The notes beneath the pieces were generated by a model. The model did no database searches, was not told where the DNA came from, and saw nothing but the letters and a program-made list of their open reading frames with translations. Below are positions 9,444-22,654 of a stretch of 64,000 nucleotides of DNA, piece by piece. This DNA comes from Thermoplasmata archaeon (GTDB lineage: Archaea > Thermoplasmatota > Thermoplasmata > Lutacidiplasmatales > UBA184). Numbering within the stretch: the stretch's first letter is position 1; each line of letters starts with the position of its first letter. A program made the translations under genes and the position numbers. The stretch lies in NCBI GenBank assembly GCA_027315165.1, contig DAHUYN010000006.1:1-64000 (forward strand), written 5' to 3'.

Positions 9444-11402
9444 GATCCCGTGGGGCGTCCGGTCGGTGACTTGATCGGGGTCGGCCCGCCGACATCGAAG
9501 CGGCTCGTGGCGCCGACCATCGCGGCCAGCCTCTCGAGGAGCGTCTCCTTCTGCGTGCCCTGTCCGACGAGCGCGTACTTGAGCACGTCACGCAGCGTGC
9601 GCACGGGGATCACCTCGACGACCCCCTTGTAGCGGGACTCGAGGACGAGGTCCGCGACATTGTCCTCGGGGATGAGCACGCGCTTGAGCCCGGAGTCGGC
9701 CGCCGCCTCGACCTTGGCCGTGACGCCCCCGACGGGCAGCACCTGGCCGCGGACCGAGAGCGAGCCCGTCATCGCGACGGACTGGTCGACCGGGACGCCC
9801 TCGAGGGCGCTGATCACCGCCGTCGCGATCGAGACGGACGCACTGTCCCCCTCGACGCCCTCGGAGGTGCCGACGAACTGGATGTGGATGTCGTAGCGGG
9901 AGATATCGGCGCCGGTGTACTTCTTGATGAGCGCGCTGACGTTCTGGACCGCCTCACGGGCGATCTCCCCGAGCTTCCCGGTCGCGACCACGACGCCGCC
10001 GTCCCGCGTCTGGGCGGGGGTCACCTCGGCGACGATCGGAAGGACGATCCCGGAGAACTCGCTCATCCCCGACTGGGCGTTGATCGCCGCGAGACCGTTG
10101 ACGATCCCGACGGCGGCCCCCTCGGTCGCGAACATCCGGTACTCCTTGCGGTGCTCGATGTACCGGTCCGCGATCTGCTGCTCGAGCGAGCGGCTCGAGC
10201 GCTTCGCGCGCACGACATGGCCCGCGGTGACGAACCGGGCCTGCTCGGAATTGGCGATGTCCCCCGCGACGCGGACGAGGCCGCCCAGCTCGCGGAGACG
10301 CAGGGTGAGGTAGCCGCTGCGGCCCGACCGCCGCTGGGCCTCTCGAACGACCTCGGAGACCGCCGCCATGTCGAAGTGGGGGATCTTCTTGTCCTTCACC
10401 ACTTCCTGGGCCACGAACCGGACGATCTTCATCCGGTTCTCCGGCGTGTCCGGCATCATCGTCTTGACGTAGACCTCGTAGCCGTAGCCACGGATCCGCG
10501 AGCGGAGCGCGGGGTGCATCGTCTGGACCGAGTCGATGTTCCCCGCGGCGACGAGGACGAAGTCGGCGGGGACCGGCTCGGTCTTCACCATCGCGCCGGC
10601 GGACCGCTCGGACTGGCCGACGATCGGGAACTTGCGCTCCTGCAGCGCCGTGAGGAGCGAGTGCTGGCTTTCGATCTTGAGGAGGTTGATCTCGTCGACG
10701 AACAGGACCCCCCCGTTCGCCTTGTGGATCGCCCCGACCTCGACGCGCTCGTGGGGCGGGGTCTCGAGCCCGCCCGACTGGAACGGGTCGTGCTTCACGT
10801 CGCCGAGAAGGGCCCCCGCGTGGGCCCCCGTGGCGTCGATGAACGGGGGGCGCTCGTCCGGCGCGTGCGTGACCAAGAGCTTGGCGACCGTGGTCGATCC
10901 GTCGGAACGTCCCGTCGACAGGCGGGCCAAGAAGAAGATCAGGACGACGATGAAGATGCCGACGAGGATCGCCGTCGGGTCGTGGCCGGGCGTCTCGAGG
11001 ACGATGTAGGCGACGAACGCGAGGACGAGCACCGCGGCGATGATCAGGAAGATCGTGCGCTGCTCCTTCTTCGTCGCCGCCTCGAGCTTCTGCGCGGCGA
11101 CGATCTCCTTGCCCTTCCCCGCCGGAACGACCCGGATCTTCGGCTCGTTCGGGTCCTCGTTGTTGGGGTAGGCCAAGATGTCCTGGAGCTGCTCCTTCGG
11201 CAGGAAGTCCGTCATCGCGCGGGCGAGCATGCTCTTGCCCGTCCCCGGCTCGCCGATGAGGATCATGTGGCGCTTCTGGGTCGCGGCCTTCTTCGCGACC
11301 TCGACGGCCTCGTCCTGCCCGATGACCTGCTCGAGCAGCCTGGGCGGAACCTCGACGTTCGCCGTCGACTCGTACGGAAGCGCGGCCCCCCAACTGTCCA
11401 GC
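9440..11402 (-). CDS. lonB: Archaeal membrane-anchored Lon protease (LonB)
   Basis: AAA+ module [41 protein letters not shown] insertion [20 protein letters not shown], proteolytic Ser [19 protein letters not shown] and Lys GVTAKVEAA. The first ATG (11266) is inside the conserved AAA+ region. The upstream frame has no ATG/GTG/TTG, so the 5' end given here (an in-frame CTG) is tentative. Confidence 0.9.
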
Positions 11403-11647
11403 TCGGGCGTGACCGACGCCCCCGCCGGCGGCTCCCGCGGCGTGTCGTCCGTACTTGCCTCTCGACGCGTGCGGGCGTTCGGCCCGTGGCGTCGAGTAAA
11501 TCAGAGGGGTCCACCGTATAAATCGTTTCAGTAGTTCTCGGGATACCCGCGCCGGTCCGGCGACGTCCGGACGAGCGATTCCGGCCCGGTTGCCCCCGTA
11601 CGCGGCCCGTTATCTACCGCTCGCGGCTCGTGCGCGTCGAGACCGCG

Positions 11648-12538
11648 ATGACGACCTCCCTGCTCGGCTCGCCGGTGGCGGAGCGGATCCGCGAACGGGC
11701 CCGTGAGGCCATCGCCGCGGGACGGGGGGCGGGACGACCCCCCCCCTCGCTCGTGAGCGTCCACCGGGCCGCGGCGAGCCCCTTTTCCATCTATCTCAAG
11801 CAGCAACGGCGCGTCGCGGAGGGGATCGGCATCGACTTCCGGGAGCAGGCGCTCGACGCTCGAGACGGCGCCGAGGCGCTCAAGGGCACGCTGGCGCGGC
11901 TCGACGCCGACGCGGGGGTCCATGGCGTCCTCGTCGAGCATCCGCTCCCCGCCGAGTTCGACTTCCTCGGCGGCGTCGCCCGCCTCCGTCCGGAGAAGGA
12001 CGTCGACGGCGTCGGCCCGGAGAACCTCGGCCGCCTCCTCGCCCGCCGGCCCGTCCAGGTCCCGGCGGTCGCCGAGGCCGCGCTCGCGATCGCCGCGCAC
12101 TACGGCATCGCCACCGCCGGGCGGCCCGTCGCCGTCGTGGGGCGCTCGGAGACGGTGGGCCTCCCGCTCGCGCTCCTCCTTCTCGGCCGTGGCGGTCAGG
12201 GCGACGCGACCGTGACGGTCGTACACTCGAAGACGCCGGACCTCGCCCGGGCCCTCCGCGGCGCCGAGGTCGTCTTCTCCTGCGCGGGGCAGCCCGGCCT
12301 CCTCGACCGCCGGACGATCCCGCAGGGAGCCGCGGTCATCGACGTCGGCCTGAGCACCGTCGCGGACGCGAGCCGGCCGTCCGGCGTGCGGATCGCCGGC
12401 GACGCCGACGCGGCGGCCCTGGACGGCTGGGCCGTTGCGCTGACGCCGGTCCCGGGGGGCGTCGGCCCCGTCACCGTCGCCTGCCTGATGGCGAACCTCG
12501 TTCGGGGCTGGCAGCGCCTCACGGGGGGATCTCCCTGA
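11648..12538 (+). CDS. folD: Bifunctional methylene-THF dehydrogenase / methenyl-THF cyclohydrolase
   Basis: SIYLKQQRRVAEGIGIDF, GVLVEHPLPAEFD, VVGRSETVGLPLALLLL, DVGLSTV, LTPVPGGVGPVTVACLMANL. Confidence 0.93.
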   Translation: MTTSLLGSPVAERIRERAREAIAAGRGAGRPPPSLVSVHRAAASPFSIYLKQQRRVAEGIGIDFREQALDARDGAEALKGTLARLDADAGVHGVLVEHPLPAEFDFLGGVARLRPEKDVDGVGPENLGRLLARRPVQVPAVAEAALAIAAHYGIATAGRPVAVVGRSETVGLPLALLLLGRGGQGDATVTVVHSKTPDLARALRGAEVVFSCAGQPGLLDRRTIPQGAAVIDVGLSTVADASRPSGVRIAGDADAAALDGWAVALTPVPGGVGPVTVACLMANLVRGWQRLTGGSP

Positions 12539-12885
12539 GCGGCCGCCGGCTGACGGCGCTCGCCGTCGTCCCGTCCCTGTACTGCCGCGACTGCCCGATG
12601 TGGTACGGCGCGGAGAACGCCGGGTGGGGGCCCTGCTCGATCAAGCACCGCCGCGGGGACGAGCGCTACCTCACCTACGGCGGGCACGCGTGCGACGAGG
12701 ACTACTCGCCGCCGCCGAACGCCTCGGGGAAGGCCGCGGGGTTGAGCGGCGTCCGCTCGACCTCGAGGGCGTCGGCGGTCGGATACTCCTCGACCTCGAA
12801 GGCCGGGAGCCGGAGCCGGGCCGCGACCCGCCGGAGGCGCCGCGCGTCGAGCTCGACGCGCCGACGGCCCAAGTCGACGCGATAG
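12535..12885 (+). CDS. Small Cys-rich protein, function unknown (3' end uncertain)
   Basis: Frame-1 ORF directly after folD: YCRDCPMWYGAENAGWGPCSIKHRRGDERYLTYGGHACDEDY. Possible CTG start in a CTGA overlap with the folD stop, otherwise ATG 12598. The tail overlaps the antisense radical SAM gene by ~180 bp and looks non-conserved. Confidence 0.45.
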   Translation: MSGRRLTALAVVPSLYCRDCPMWYGAENAGWGPCSIKHRRGDERYLTYGGHACDEDYSPPPNASGKAAGLSGVRSTSRASAVGYSSTSKAGSRSRAATRRRRRASSSTRRRPKSTR

Positions 12886-13814
12886 TCGCCCTTCGCCGCG
12901 CCGGCGAGCCCGGCGACACGCCGTGCGGCCCGGGCGAGGTCGCGGTCGAGAGGGATCTCGACGATGCCGAGCACGACGGTCCCGTCCGGGGTCAGCTCGG
13001 CGAACGACGGGGCGGTGCGCTCGGCGCGCCGCTTGAGGCGCTGGCGGAGCTGGACCCCGTCCTTGAACCTCGACGAGCAGTAGTGGAGGGGCAGGCGGAA
13101 GCTCCCGTCCCGCACGAGCCGCTCGGCGACGGCCCGGCTCCCCCGGACCCCCCAGCCGTTGCGCGGGTCCTGCGTGTAGCCGCGTTCGTGGAGCTTCGTC
13201 TCGTTCGTCTCCGAGAACTCGAGCTCGTTGAGGTTGACGAAGTCGACGCCGATCCCCTCGAGGGCGTGGAGCAGTCGGCGAAGCTCGGCCTCCTTCTCGG
13301 GGAGGACCGGGATCTCGACGCCGCGGCGGATCCCCCAGGACGGTGCCGCCTCGAGCACCGCGCGGTAGGCGCCCCCGTCCCCCGAGAGCGGGCCCCACAG
13401 GTAGTGCGGGATGTGGAGACGGAACTCGTCGAGGCCGGCGCGCGCGAGCCGCTCGAGCTTCGCCGCGTTCGGCTCGTGCGTGTAGAGGTGGATGTTGTGC
13501 CCCGGTCCGAACTCGCGCTTGAGGAGCTCGACGTAGTGGACCGTCCGGTCGATCGGGCCGAGGGGGTCCCCACCCGTGATCCCCGTCCCTGAGGCGCCGA
13601 TCGCGCGCGCCTCCTCGAGGACATCGGCGTCGTCGAGGACCCGGCGCTCGTTCGCGTAGATGACGTCCTTCTGGTTCCGCCGCTCGGAGACCGGGCAGTA
13701 AAAGCAGCGGAACCGGCAGAGCCCGGTGACGAACAGCACGAGCTTGCGGCCTTCCTGGCACTGCGTGCAGGCCGCCGAGAGGGGACCCCGGTGGCTCGAC
13801 GCCATCGGGAGCAT
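12702..13814 (-). CDS. Radical SAM protein
   Basis: CTQCQEGRKLVLFVTGLCRFRCFYCPVSERR (CxxxCxxC-like), GTGITGGDPLGPIDRTVHYVELLK, NIHLYTHEPN. Confidence 0.85.
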   Translation of the reverse strand: MLPMASSHRGPLSAACTQCQEGRKLVLFVTGLCRFRCFYCPVSERRNQKDVIYANERRVLDDADVLEEARAIGASGTGITGGDPLGPIDRTVHYVELLKREFGPGHNIHLYTHEPNAAKLERLARAGLDEFRLHIPHYLWGPLSGDGGAYRAVLEAAPSWGIRRGVEIPVLPEKEAELRRLLHALEGIGVDFVNLNELEFSETNETKLHERGYTQDPRNGWGVRGSRAVAERLVRDGSFRLPLHYCSSRFKDGVQLRQRLKRRAERTAPSFAELTPDGTVVLGIVEIPLDRDLARAARRVAGLAGAAKGDYRVDLGRRRVELDARRLRRVAARLRLPAFEVEEYPTADALEVERTPLNPAAFPEAFGGGE

Positions 13815-13876
13815 CGTGAGACCTCGCGCGGGCACGGGCGAAGGACGCAGGCCGCCTCCTAAAGCCTTGGCGGCCG

Positions 13877-13956
13877 CGCCGCCGGGTGGTGGGATGCCAC
13901 CTAGTGGACCCAGCGTCACCCGGGGGCGTAGGTTCAAATCCCCCACCCGTCTGGGC
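13877..13956. ncRNA. tRNA-like / structured element (possible degenerate tRNA), not a confident tRNA
   Basis: Near-perfect B-box GGTTCAAATCC, tRNA-Asp-like 5' end GCCGGGTGGTG, and long-range pairing GGGTGG-T-GGGAT with ATCCC-CCACCC. A canonical T stem and a U33 anticodon loop cannot be formed. Coordinates approximate. Confidence 0.3.
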
Positions 13957-13981
13957 GCCCGTAGATTCGGAGGGTTCCCCG

Positions 13982-14737
13982 ATGGAGATGCAGCCGGGCC
14001 AGATGGCCTACGACCGTGCGAGCACCGTGTTCTCCCCCGACGGACGCCTCTTCCAGGTCGAGTACGCGCTCCAGGCGATCCAGATGGGAGGGACGGCCGT
14101 CGCCGTCACCTACACCGGCGGGATCGTCTTCGTCGCCTACCGCAACCTGCCCGTGAGCTCGCTCGCCGAGGCGACCTCGATCGAGAAGAGCTTCGCCATC
14201 GACACGGGCCTCGGCTGCGTCACCGCGGGTCTCATCGCCGACTCGCGCGTCCTCGTCGAGTTCCTCCGCCTCGAGGCCCAGCGCCACCGGATCACCTTCG
14301 GCGAGATCGCGCCCTACTCGCTGTTGGGCCAGGCGCTCGGCACGCACCTCCAGCAGTTCACGCAGTTCGGCGGGACCCGCCCGTTCGCCGTCTCGCTGCT
14401 CCTCGGCGGCTTCTCGGACCGGCAGCCCGGGCTCATCGAGCTCGACCCGAGCGGGGCCACGATCGGCTGGAAGGCCTACGCGATCGGCCGCAACCGGCGC
14501 GCCGTCGCCGACTTCCTCGAGGAGAAGCTCGTGCCGGAGCGGACCGAGGAGTCCGCCTTCCGCCTCGCCGTGCAGGCCGTCGCCGAGGGCTCGCCGACGC
14601 CGTTCCCGCCCGAGGCCCTGGATGTCTCCATCCTCGAGCCGGACGCCGACCTCCGGCACCTCGCCCCTGCCGAGGTCGCCAAGCGCGTGAGCGGCCTGCC
14701 GTTCATCGGCCCGCTCGAGCGCGGTCGCTCGAAGTAG
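13982..14737 (+). CDS. psmA: Proteasome alpha subunit
   Basis: MAYDRASTVFSPDGRLFQVEYALQAIQMGGTAVAVTYTGGIVF, GCVTAGLIADSRVLVE, LLGGFSDRQPGLIELDPSG. Confidence 0.95.
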   Translation: MEMQPGQMAYDRASTVFSPDGRLFQVEYALQAIQMGGTAVAVTYTGGIVFVAYRNLPVSSLAEATSIEKSFAIDTGLGCVTAGLIADSRVLVEFLRLEAQRHRITFGEIAPYSLLGQALGTHLQQFTQFGGTRPFAVSLLLGGFSDRQPGLIELDPSGATIGWKAYAIGRNRRAVADFLEEKLVPERTEESAFRLAVQAVAEGSPTPFPPEALDVSILEPDADLRHLAPAEVAKRVSGLPFIGPLERGRSK

Positions 14738-16444
14738 GCTCGATCGCGACCGCGGCCTCGACCTCCTCGCGGAGGCGGATTCGACGCCGCGTTCGGTGGT
14801 ACGTCACCGCGAAGCGGTGGGCTTCGTCGCGGACGGCCCGCAGGAGCAGCATCGGCGGCGCGTTCGGGTTCGGCCGCTTCGGCTCCGCCGCCTCGGGGAG
14901 GTACAGCTCCTCGAGGCGCTTGGCGAGCCCGACGACCGGGAACTCCGGGGCGCCGGGGAGCTCCGAGAGCGCTTCGACGGCCGCCGCGACCTGCCCGCGG
15001 CCGCCGTCGATGAGCAGCAGATCGGGGAGCACCTCCGCCTCGGCGAGCCGTCGGTAGAAGCGCCGCCGCACGACCTCCGCGATCATCGCGAAGTCGTTCG
15101 TCCCCGTGACGCCGCGGATCCGGAAGCGCCGGTACTCCGATTTCGCGGGGCGGCCGCCCGTGAAGACGACGAGCGAGCCGACGGCCTCGTAGCCCTGGAA
15201 CAGCGAGATGTCGATGCCCTCGATCCGGTTCGGGATCGTCGGGAGCTCGAGCAGGCTCTGCAGCGCGAGCAGGACCTCGCGCGGGACCGGGGACGGCGAG
15301 ACCTGGTCGACGTGCGCTCGAGCGAGACGCTCGGCGAGACGGGCCCAGGAGGCGGAGCGCCCCGTCGGCCGGAACTGGACCCGGACGCCGCGCTCCCCCT
15401 CGAGCCAATCGACGGTCTCCTCGATCCCTTGCGGCCGCGGCCCGGCGATGTAGAGCGTCGCCGGCAGCTCGAGGCGGTCGGCGTAGTACTGGACGAGGAA
15501 CTGGCGCAGGAGCTCGCCCGCATCGGGCAGGTCCGTCGCCGGGAAGGCCAGCAGGTGCGGCTCGGTCCCGCGGACCTCGCCGTCCTCGACCTTGAGGAGC
15601 CCCACCGCGACGCGCAGCGTCCCCGGGTCCTGCGGGAGCGCGAGCGCCACCACGTCCGAGCGCCCGGTGCCCGGCCCGACGACGTGCTGGCGCTCCTGGA
15701 GCGCCTCGAGGCCCCGCACGGCGTCCCGCAGGAGCGCGGCGCGCTCGAACTCGAGGCGTCCCGCCGCGGCCTGCATCTCGGACTCGAGCCCCGGCCGCAC
15801 GGTGGCGCCGTGCCCTCGTAGGACCTCGAGGGCCCGGTCGGCCTGGGCCCGGTAGGCCTCGCGAGTCACCCGGCCCGTGCACGGGGCACTGCAGACCTGG
15901 AGGTGGTAGTAGAGGCACTCCTTCTTCGGGAGCCGGACGCACCGGCGGAGCTGGAAGGTGTCGGTGAGGAGCTTGGCGACGCTCCGGGCCTCGCGCGCGG
16001 AGGTGTAGGGGCCGAACAGCTGCTGCGCGCGGCCGCGACGGGGTCGGCGGACGAGGAGGAGCCTCGGGTACTCCTCCGAGGTCGTCACCGAGAGGTACGG
16101 GTAGCTCCGGTCGTCCTTGAGGAGCGTGTTGTAGGGCGGCTGGTACTGCTTGATCAGGCTCGACTCGAGCAAGAGCGCCTCCCGCTCGGAGACCGTCGGC
16201 ACGAACTCGACCGAGGAGCTCTCGGCGAGGATCGTCCCGTCCTTCTCGACGCGTGCGTGCAGATGGTCGAGGACCCGGCGCCTCAGGCTTCGCGCCTTGC
16301 CGACGTAGACGACGTCGCCGCGGGCGGAGCGGAACAGGTAGACGCCCGGCGCATCCGGCCCGCGCGCGAACCCGCCGCCGGTGCGCGAGACGAGCTCGCT
16401 CGCCGGCACGAACGCCGGAAGCGACGGCGGGGGGTCGCGGCCTC

Positions 16445-16448
<4 letters not shown>
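14703..16448 (-). CDS. uvrC: Excinuclease ABC subunit C
   Basis: GIY-YIG domain GVYLFRSARGDVVYVGKARSLRRRVLDHL, LIKQYQPPYNTLLKDDRSYPYLSVT, CxxxC region CLYYHLQVCSAPCTGRV, RIEGIDISLFQGYEAVGSLVVFTGG, LLIDGGRGQ. Confidence 0.95.
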
Positions 16449-19294
<2,846 letters not shown>

Positions 19295-19309
19295 GAGGCT
19301 CCTCCGACG

Positions 19310-20041
19310 CTACGACGACCGGGGGAGCTGCGCGCGGACCGTCTCCTCGAGCCGCGCGAGCACGTGGGCCTGGACCCGCTCGCCGATCGCCGCCGACGCC
19401 GGGCGCGTGTCCCCGACGACGCTCTCCGGCCAGGTGGTCGCGTCCGGCGCTCCCGGGACGAACGGGGAGCCGCGGTCCGGCACGACGGGGCGCTCCGCCC
19501 CGACGAGCGTCGGCGCCAGGTGGAGGACGCGGGAGGTCTCGAGAAGCCCGCCGTGACCGTCCGTCGGCGGGGCGAGCTCGCCTCGGAGCTCGTAGACGAA
19601 GTCGTAGTCGGAGAGGACGAGAAGACGGACGCCCTTGTGCTCGCGACGCACACGGTCCGCCGCCTCGCGCAACGCCGCCATGTGGCCGCGTTCGGCGTGG
19701 CCGGAGAGGACCAGGATCCGTCGGAACCCCATCCGGGCGAACTCGGAGAGGACGCCGACGACGTGCTCTTCGAGCTGGGCGATCGAGAGCGAGACGGTCC
19801 CGGGGAACCCGCTCGCGGTCGGGCACGAGCCGTAGGCGACCGCCGGGGCGACGAGCGCCCCGACGCGCGGGGCGATCGCGAGCGCCGTCCCCTCGGCCTG
19901 GATCTGGTCCGCGGCGAGCGGAAGGTGGGGCCCGTGCGCTTCGAGCGCGCCGACCGGCAGCACGAGAAGCGGGTCGGCGCGGAGCGCCCGCTCGAGCGAG
20001 CGAGAGTCCATCTCCGAGAGGCGTGACGACGCCGCGGTCAC
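19310..20041 (-). CDS. Creatininase-family amidohydrolase
   Basis: VLPVGALEAHGPHLPLAADQIQAEGTALAIA, LVLSGHAERGHMAAL, GHGGLLETSRVLHL. Confidence 0.85.
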   Translation of the reverse strand: MTAASSRLSEMDSRSLERALRADPLLVLPVGALEAHGPHLPLAADQIQAEGTALAIAPRVGALVAPAVAYGSCPTASGFPGTVSLSIAQLEEHVVGVLSEFARMGFRRILVLSGHAERGHMAALREAADRVRREHKGVRLLVLSDYDFVYELRGELAPPTDGHGGLLETSRVLHLAPTLVGAERPVVPDRGSPFVPGAPDATTWPESVVGDTRPASAAIGERVQAHVLARLEETVRAQLPRSS

Positions 20042-20152
20042 GCCCCAACGACCGGTGCGCGGTATTTAACGCGGGGCGGGAGGGCGTGAAACGGAGCGGC
20101 CGCCCAAGGGCCCTATAGACCGGCCCGCTCTCCGCGTCGGCTTCGCGAGACC

Positions 20153-22654
20153 CTACGGCGGCGCGGCCTCGGAGGGACGCGTCGCCTCGGCCGGCTCCGA
20201 GGACGGCGGCGCCGCTCGCTTTCGCGGCCTCGCCGCGCGCGCGCGGGGGCCGGTCGCACCGGCCCGCGCGGGGCGCGGGCTCGGAGCCGCCGGCGCGGTC
20301 GCCGCCTTCTTCGTCGCCGGCTTTCTCGCGCGCGTCGGCTTCGCGGCGCCCTCGGCCTTCGTCGCCGCGGACTTCCCGCTCGTCCTCGACGGACAGGCGG
20401 GGTTGATGCACAGCGTCCACGGGGGGCGGCCGGCCTCGATCGCGGTGACGACCGGCGCCCGGCAGACGGGGCAGGGGGGCTGGTCCTTCTCGAGCTTCCC
20501 CCGCTGGGGCAGCGGGTAGGTGACGCGGCAATTGGGGTAGCCCGTGCACCCGACGAACCGGTTGCCCCGGAACGAGTAGCGGATCTCGAGCGGCGAGCCG
20601 CAGCTCGGGCAGTCACCGATGCGGAACGCCTTGTGGTGCTCGGCGCACTCGGGGTTGATGCAGTAGAGGTCCGGCCGCTGCCCGCGGAAGACGATCTTCA
20701 CGCGCGGCACCTTGCACGTGCCACAGAGGAACTCGGGGGCGGGCTCGATGAAGCCCGCCGCGGGGAGCGGGTAGCTCGCGGAACAGGTCGCGGGGTTGTT
20801 GACGCACTGGACCCAGCGGGTCCCGCGGGGACTTCGAGAGAGCGAGAGGGCGCCGCCGCACTTCGCGCACGGACCGACGAAATGCTGGGCGTCGAGCGCC
20901 CCCTGGAGCGTCTTTCGGACCCCCTCCGCGTTCGCCGCGAGCAGGTCGTAGGCCTCGCGGAGCATCGCGCGCGACTCGTCGAGGACCTCGGAGCGGGCCT
21001 TCTTCGACTCGGCGACGAGCCCCATGTCCTCCTCGAGACGGTGGGTCATCTCCGGGCGCGTGATCACGGGGGCGTGCGCCTTGAGCGCCTCGGTGACCGC
21101 GATGCCGGTCCCGGTCGGCTCGAGGTTGCGCTGCGTCACGTAGTGGCGGTCGAAGAGCTTCTGGAGGACGTCGTGCCGCGTGCTCTTGGTACCGAGGCCC
21201 AAGCGCTCCATCTCCTGGATGAGGGTGCCCTGCGAGTAGCGCCGCGGCGGCTTGGTCTGGTCCTCGGGCATCCGGACCTCGGTGAGGCGCACCGTCTCGC
21301 CCTTCGCGAGGACCGGGAAGGCGACCTCCTCGGGGTGCGAGTAGGGGTAGACGCGATACCAGCCGGGCTCGATGAGGAGCTGGCCCTTCCCGTCGAACGG
21401 CTCGCCGTTCACCGAGACCTTCGCCTGGCGCGAGCGCCCGGTCGAGTCGGGTGCGACCGTCGCGAGGAAGCGTCGCACGACGAGCTCGTAGACCTTGGCG
21501 TGGTCCGGCTTGAGCTTCTTCGGGTCGACGTACCCGGTCGGGTAGATCGGCGGGTGGTCCGTCGTCTCCGAGCGGCCCCGGGTCGCCCGGAACGTCGGCT
21601 GCTGGAGGACGTACTCCACCGCCTCGGCGAACGGGCCCTCGCGGAACTTCTCGACGAGCGTGCGGAGCCCGAGGCCCCTCGGGTAGACCGTGTTGTCCGT
21701 TCTCGGGTAGCTGATCAATCCCTGCGTGTAGAGGTCCTCGGCGATCCGCATCACGAGGGCGGCGCCGAGCCCCAAGCGCGTCGCCTCGGCGACGAACAGG
21801 GTCGTGCTGAACGGGATGGGCGGACGGCGGCGTGTCTCCTCCTCGACGAACGAGAGGACCGTGCCCTCGCGCGCCTCTCGGACCTTCGCGAACACGACGT
21901 CGGCCTCGGCCCGAACGTTGTAGGAGCCGTGCTCGTGCTTGAGGACGAACGGCCCGTCCTTGTGCTCGCCGGCCGCTTCGATCGTCCAGAACGGCGTCGG
22001 CTCGAACTCCTTGATCGCCTGGTCGCGCTCGACCAGGAGCGCGAGCGTCGGCGTCTGCACGCGGCCGACGGAGAGGAAGCCCCGGCCGCGCTGCTGTGCG
22101 GTGAGGGAGAGGTACCGCGTCAGGAGCGCGCCCCAGACGAGGTCGATCTCCTGGCGGGCCGCCGCAGCCTCGGCGAGGGCGTGGTCGACCTCCTGGAGGT
22201 CGGCGAAGCTCCGCTCGATCTCGTCCCGCGTGAGCGCGCTGTACCGGGCCCGCTTGACCTCGAGCCCTGGGTGGACCTTCTGGAGGAGCTCGAGACACTC
22301 GAGCCCGATCAGCTCTCCCTCGCGGTCGAAGTCGGTCGCGATGACGACGCGGTCGAAGCCGCGCACGATCCCCTCGAGGGTGCCGACGATCCCGCCCTCG
22401 GTGACGCGCTTGAGCGGGACCGTCTCGAGCAGCTTGGGGAGCGTCGCGAGGTTCCACTCGGCGAGCTCCGTCGGATAGTCGAGCTCGACGATGTGCCCGC
22501 GAAGGCCCACCACCGCCCAGGGGCCGTCGGGACGGTCGAACTCGAAGACGTTCGTCCCGCTCTGGCGGCTCCGCTTCATCCGGCCGTCGGAGAGGACGAC
22601 CGCGATGCGAAGCGCCGTGTTGAACTTCTCCGCTACGACGAGCGTGCGCGTCAC
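20153..22654 (-). CDS. topA: DNA topoisomerase I (type IA) with C-terminal zinc ribbons and a basic Ala/Lys/Pro-rich tail
   Basis: TRTLVVAEKFNTALRIA, RVVIATDFDREGELIGLECLELL, RARYSALTRDEIERSF, YLSLTAQQRGRGFLSVGRVQTPTLALLVERD, GLISYPRTDNTVYP; multiple CxxC zinc ribbons. GTG start inferred at 22654. Confidence 0.95.
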   Translation of the reverse strand: MTRTLVVAEKFNTALRIAVVLSDGRMKRSRQSGTNVFEFDRPDGPWAVVGLRGHIVELDYPTELAEWNLATLPKLLETVPLKRVTEGGIVGTLEGIVRGFDRVVIATDFDREGELIGLECLELLQKVHPGLEVKRARYSALTRDEIERSFADLQEVDHALAEAAAARQEIDLVWGALLTRYLSLTAQQRGRGFLSVGRVQTPTLALLVERDQAIKEFEPTPFWTIEAAGEHKDGPFVLKHEHGSYNVRAEADVVFAKVREAREGTVLSFVEEETRRRPPIPFSTTLFVAEATRLGLGAALVMRIAEDLYTQGLISYPRTDNTVYPRGLGLRTLVEKFREGPFAEAVEYVLQQPTFRATRGRSETTDHPPIYPTGYVDPKKLKPDHAKVYELVVRRFLATVAPDSTGRSRQAKVSVNGEPFDGKGQLLIEPGWYRVYPYSHPEEVAFPVLAKGETVRLTEVRMPEDQTKPPRRYSQGTLIQEMERLGLGTKSTRHDVLQKLFDRHYVTQRNLEPTGTGIAVTEALKAHAPVITRPEMTHRLEEDMGLVAESKKARSEVLDESRAMLREAYDLLAANAEGVRKTLQGALDAQHFVGPCAKCGGALSLSRSPRGTRWVQCVNNPATCSASYPLPAAGFIEPAPEFLCGTCKVPRVKIVFRGQRPDLYCINPECAEHHKAFRIGDCPSCGSPLEIRYSFRGNRFVGCTGYPNCRVTYPLPQRGKLEKDQPPCPVCRAPVVTAIEAGRPPWTLCINPACPSRTSGKSAATKAEGAAKPTRARKPATKKAATAPAAPSPRPARAGATGPRARAARPRKRAAPPSSEPAEATRPSEAAPP

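Noticed and set aside
9440-11402. TM insertion in Lon as a novel domain fusion
   Set aside because: A TM insertion within the AAA+ module is the normal architecture of archaeal LonB.
9884-11521. 545-aa + strand ORF
   Set aside because: Antisense to lonB; acidic/arginine-rich shadow ORF.
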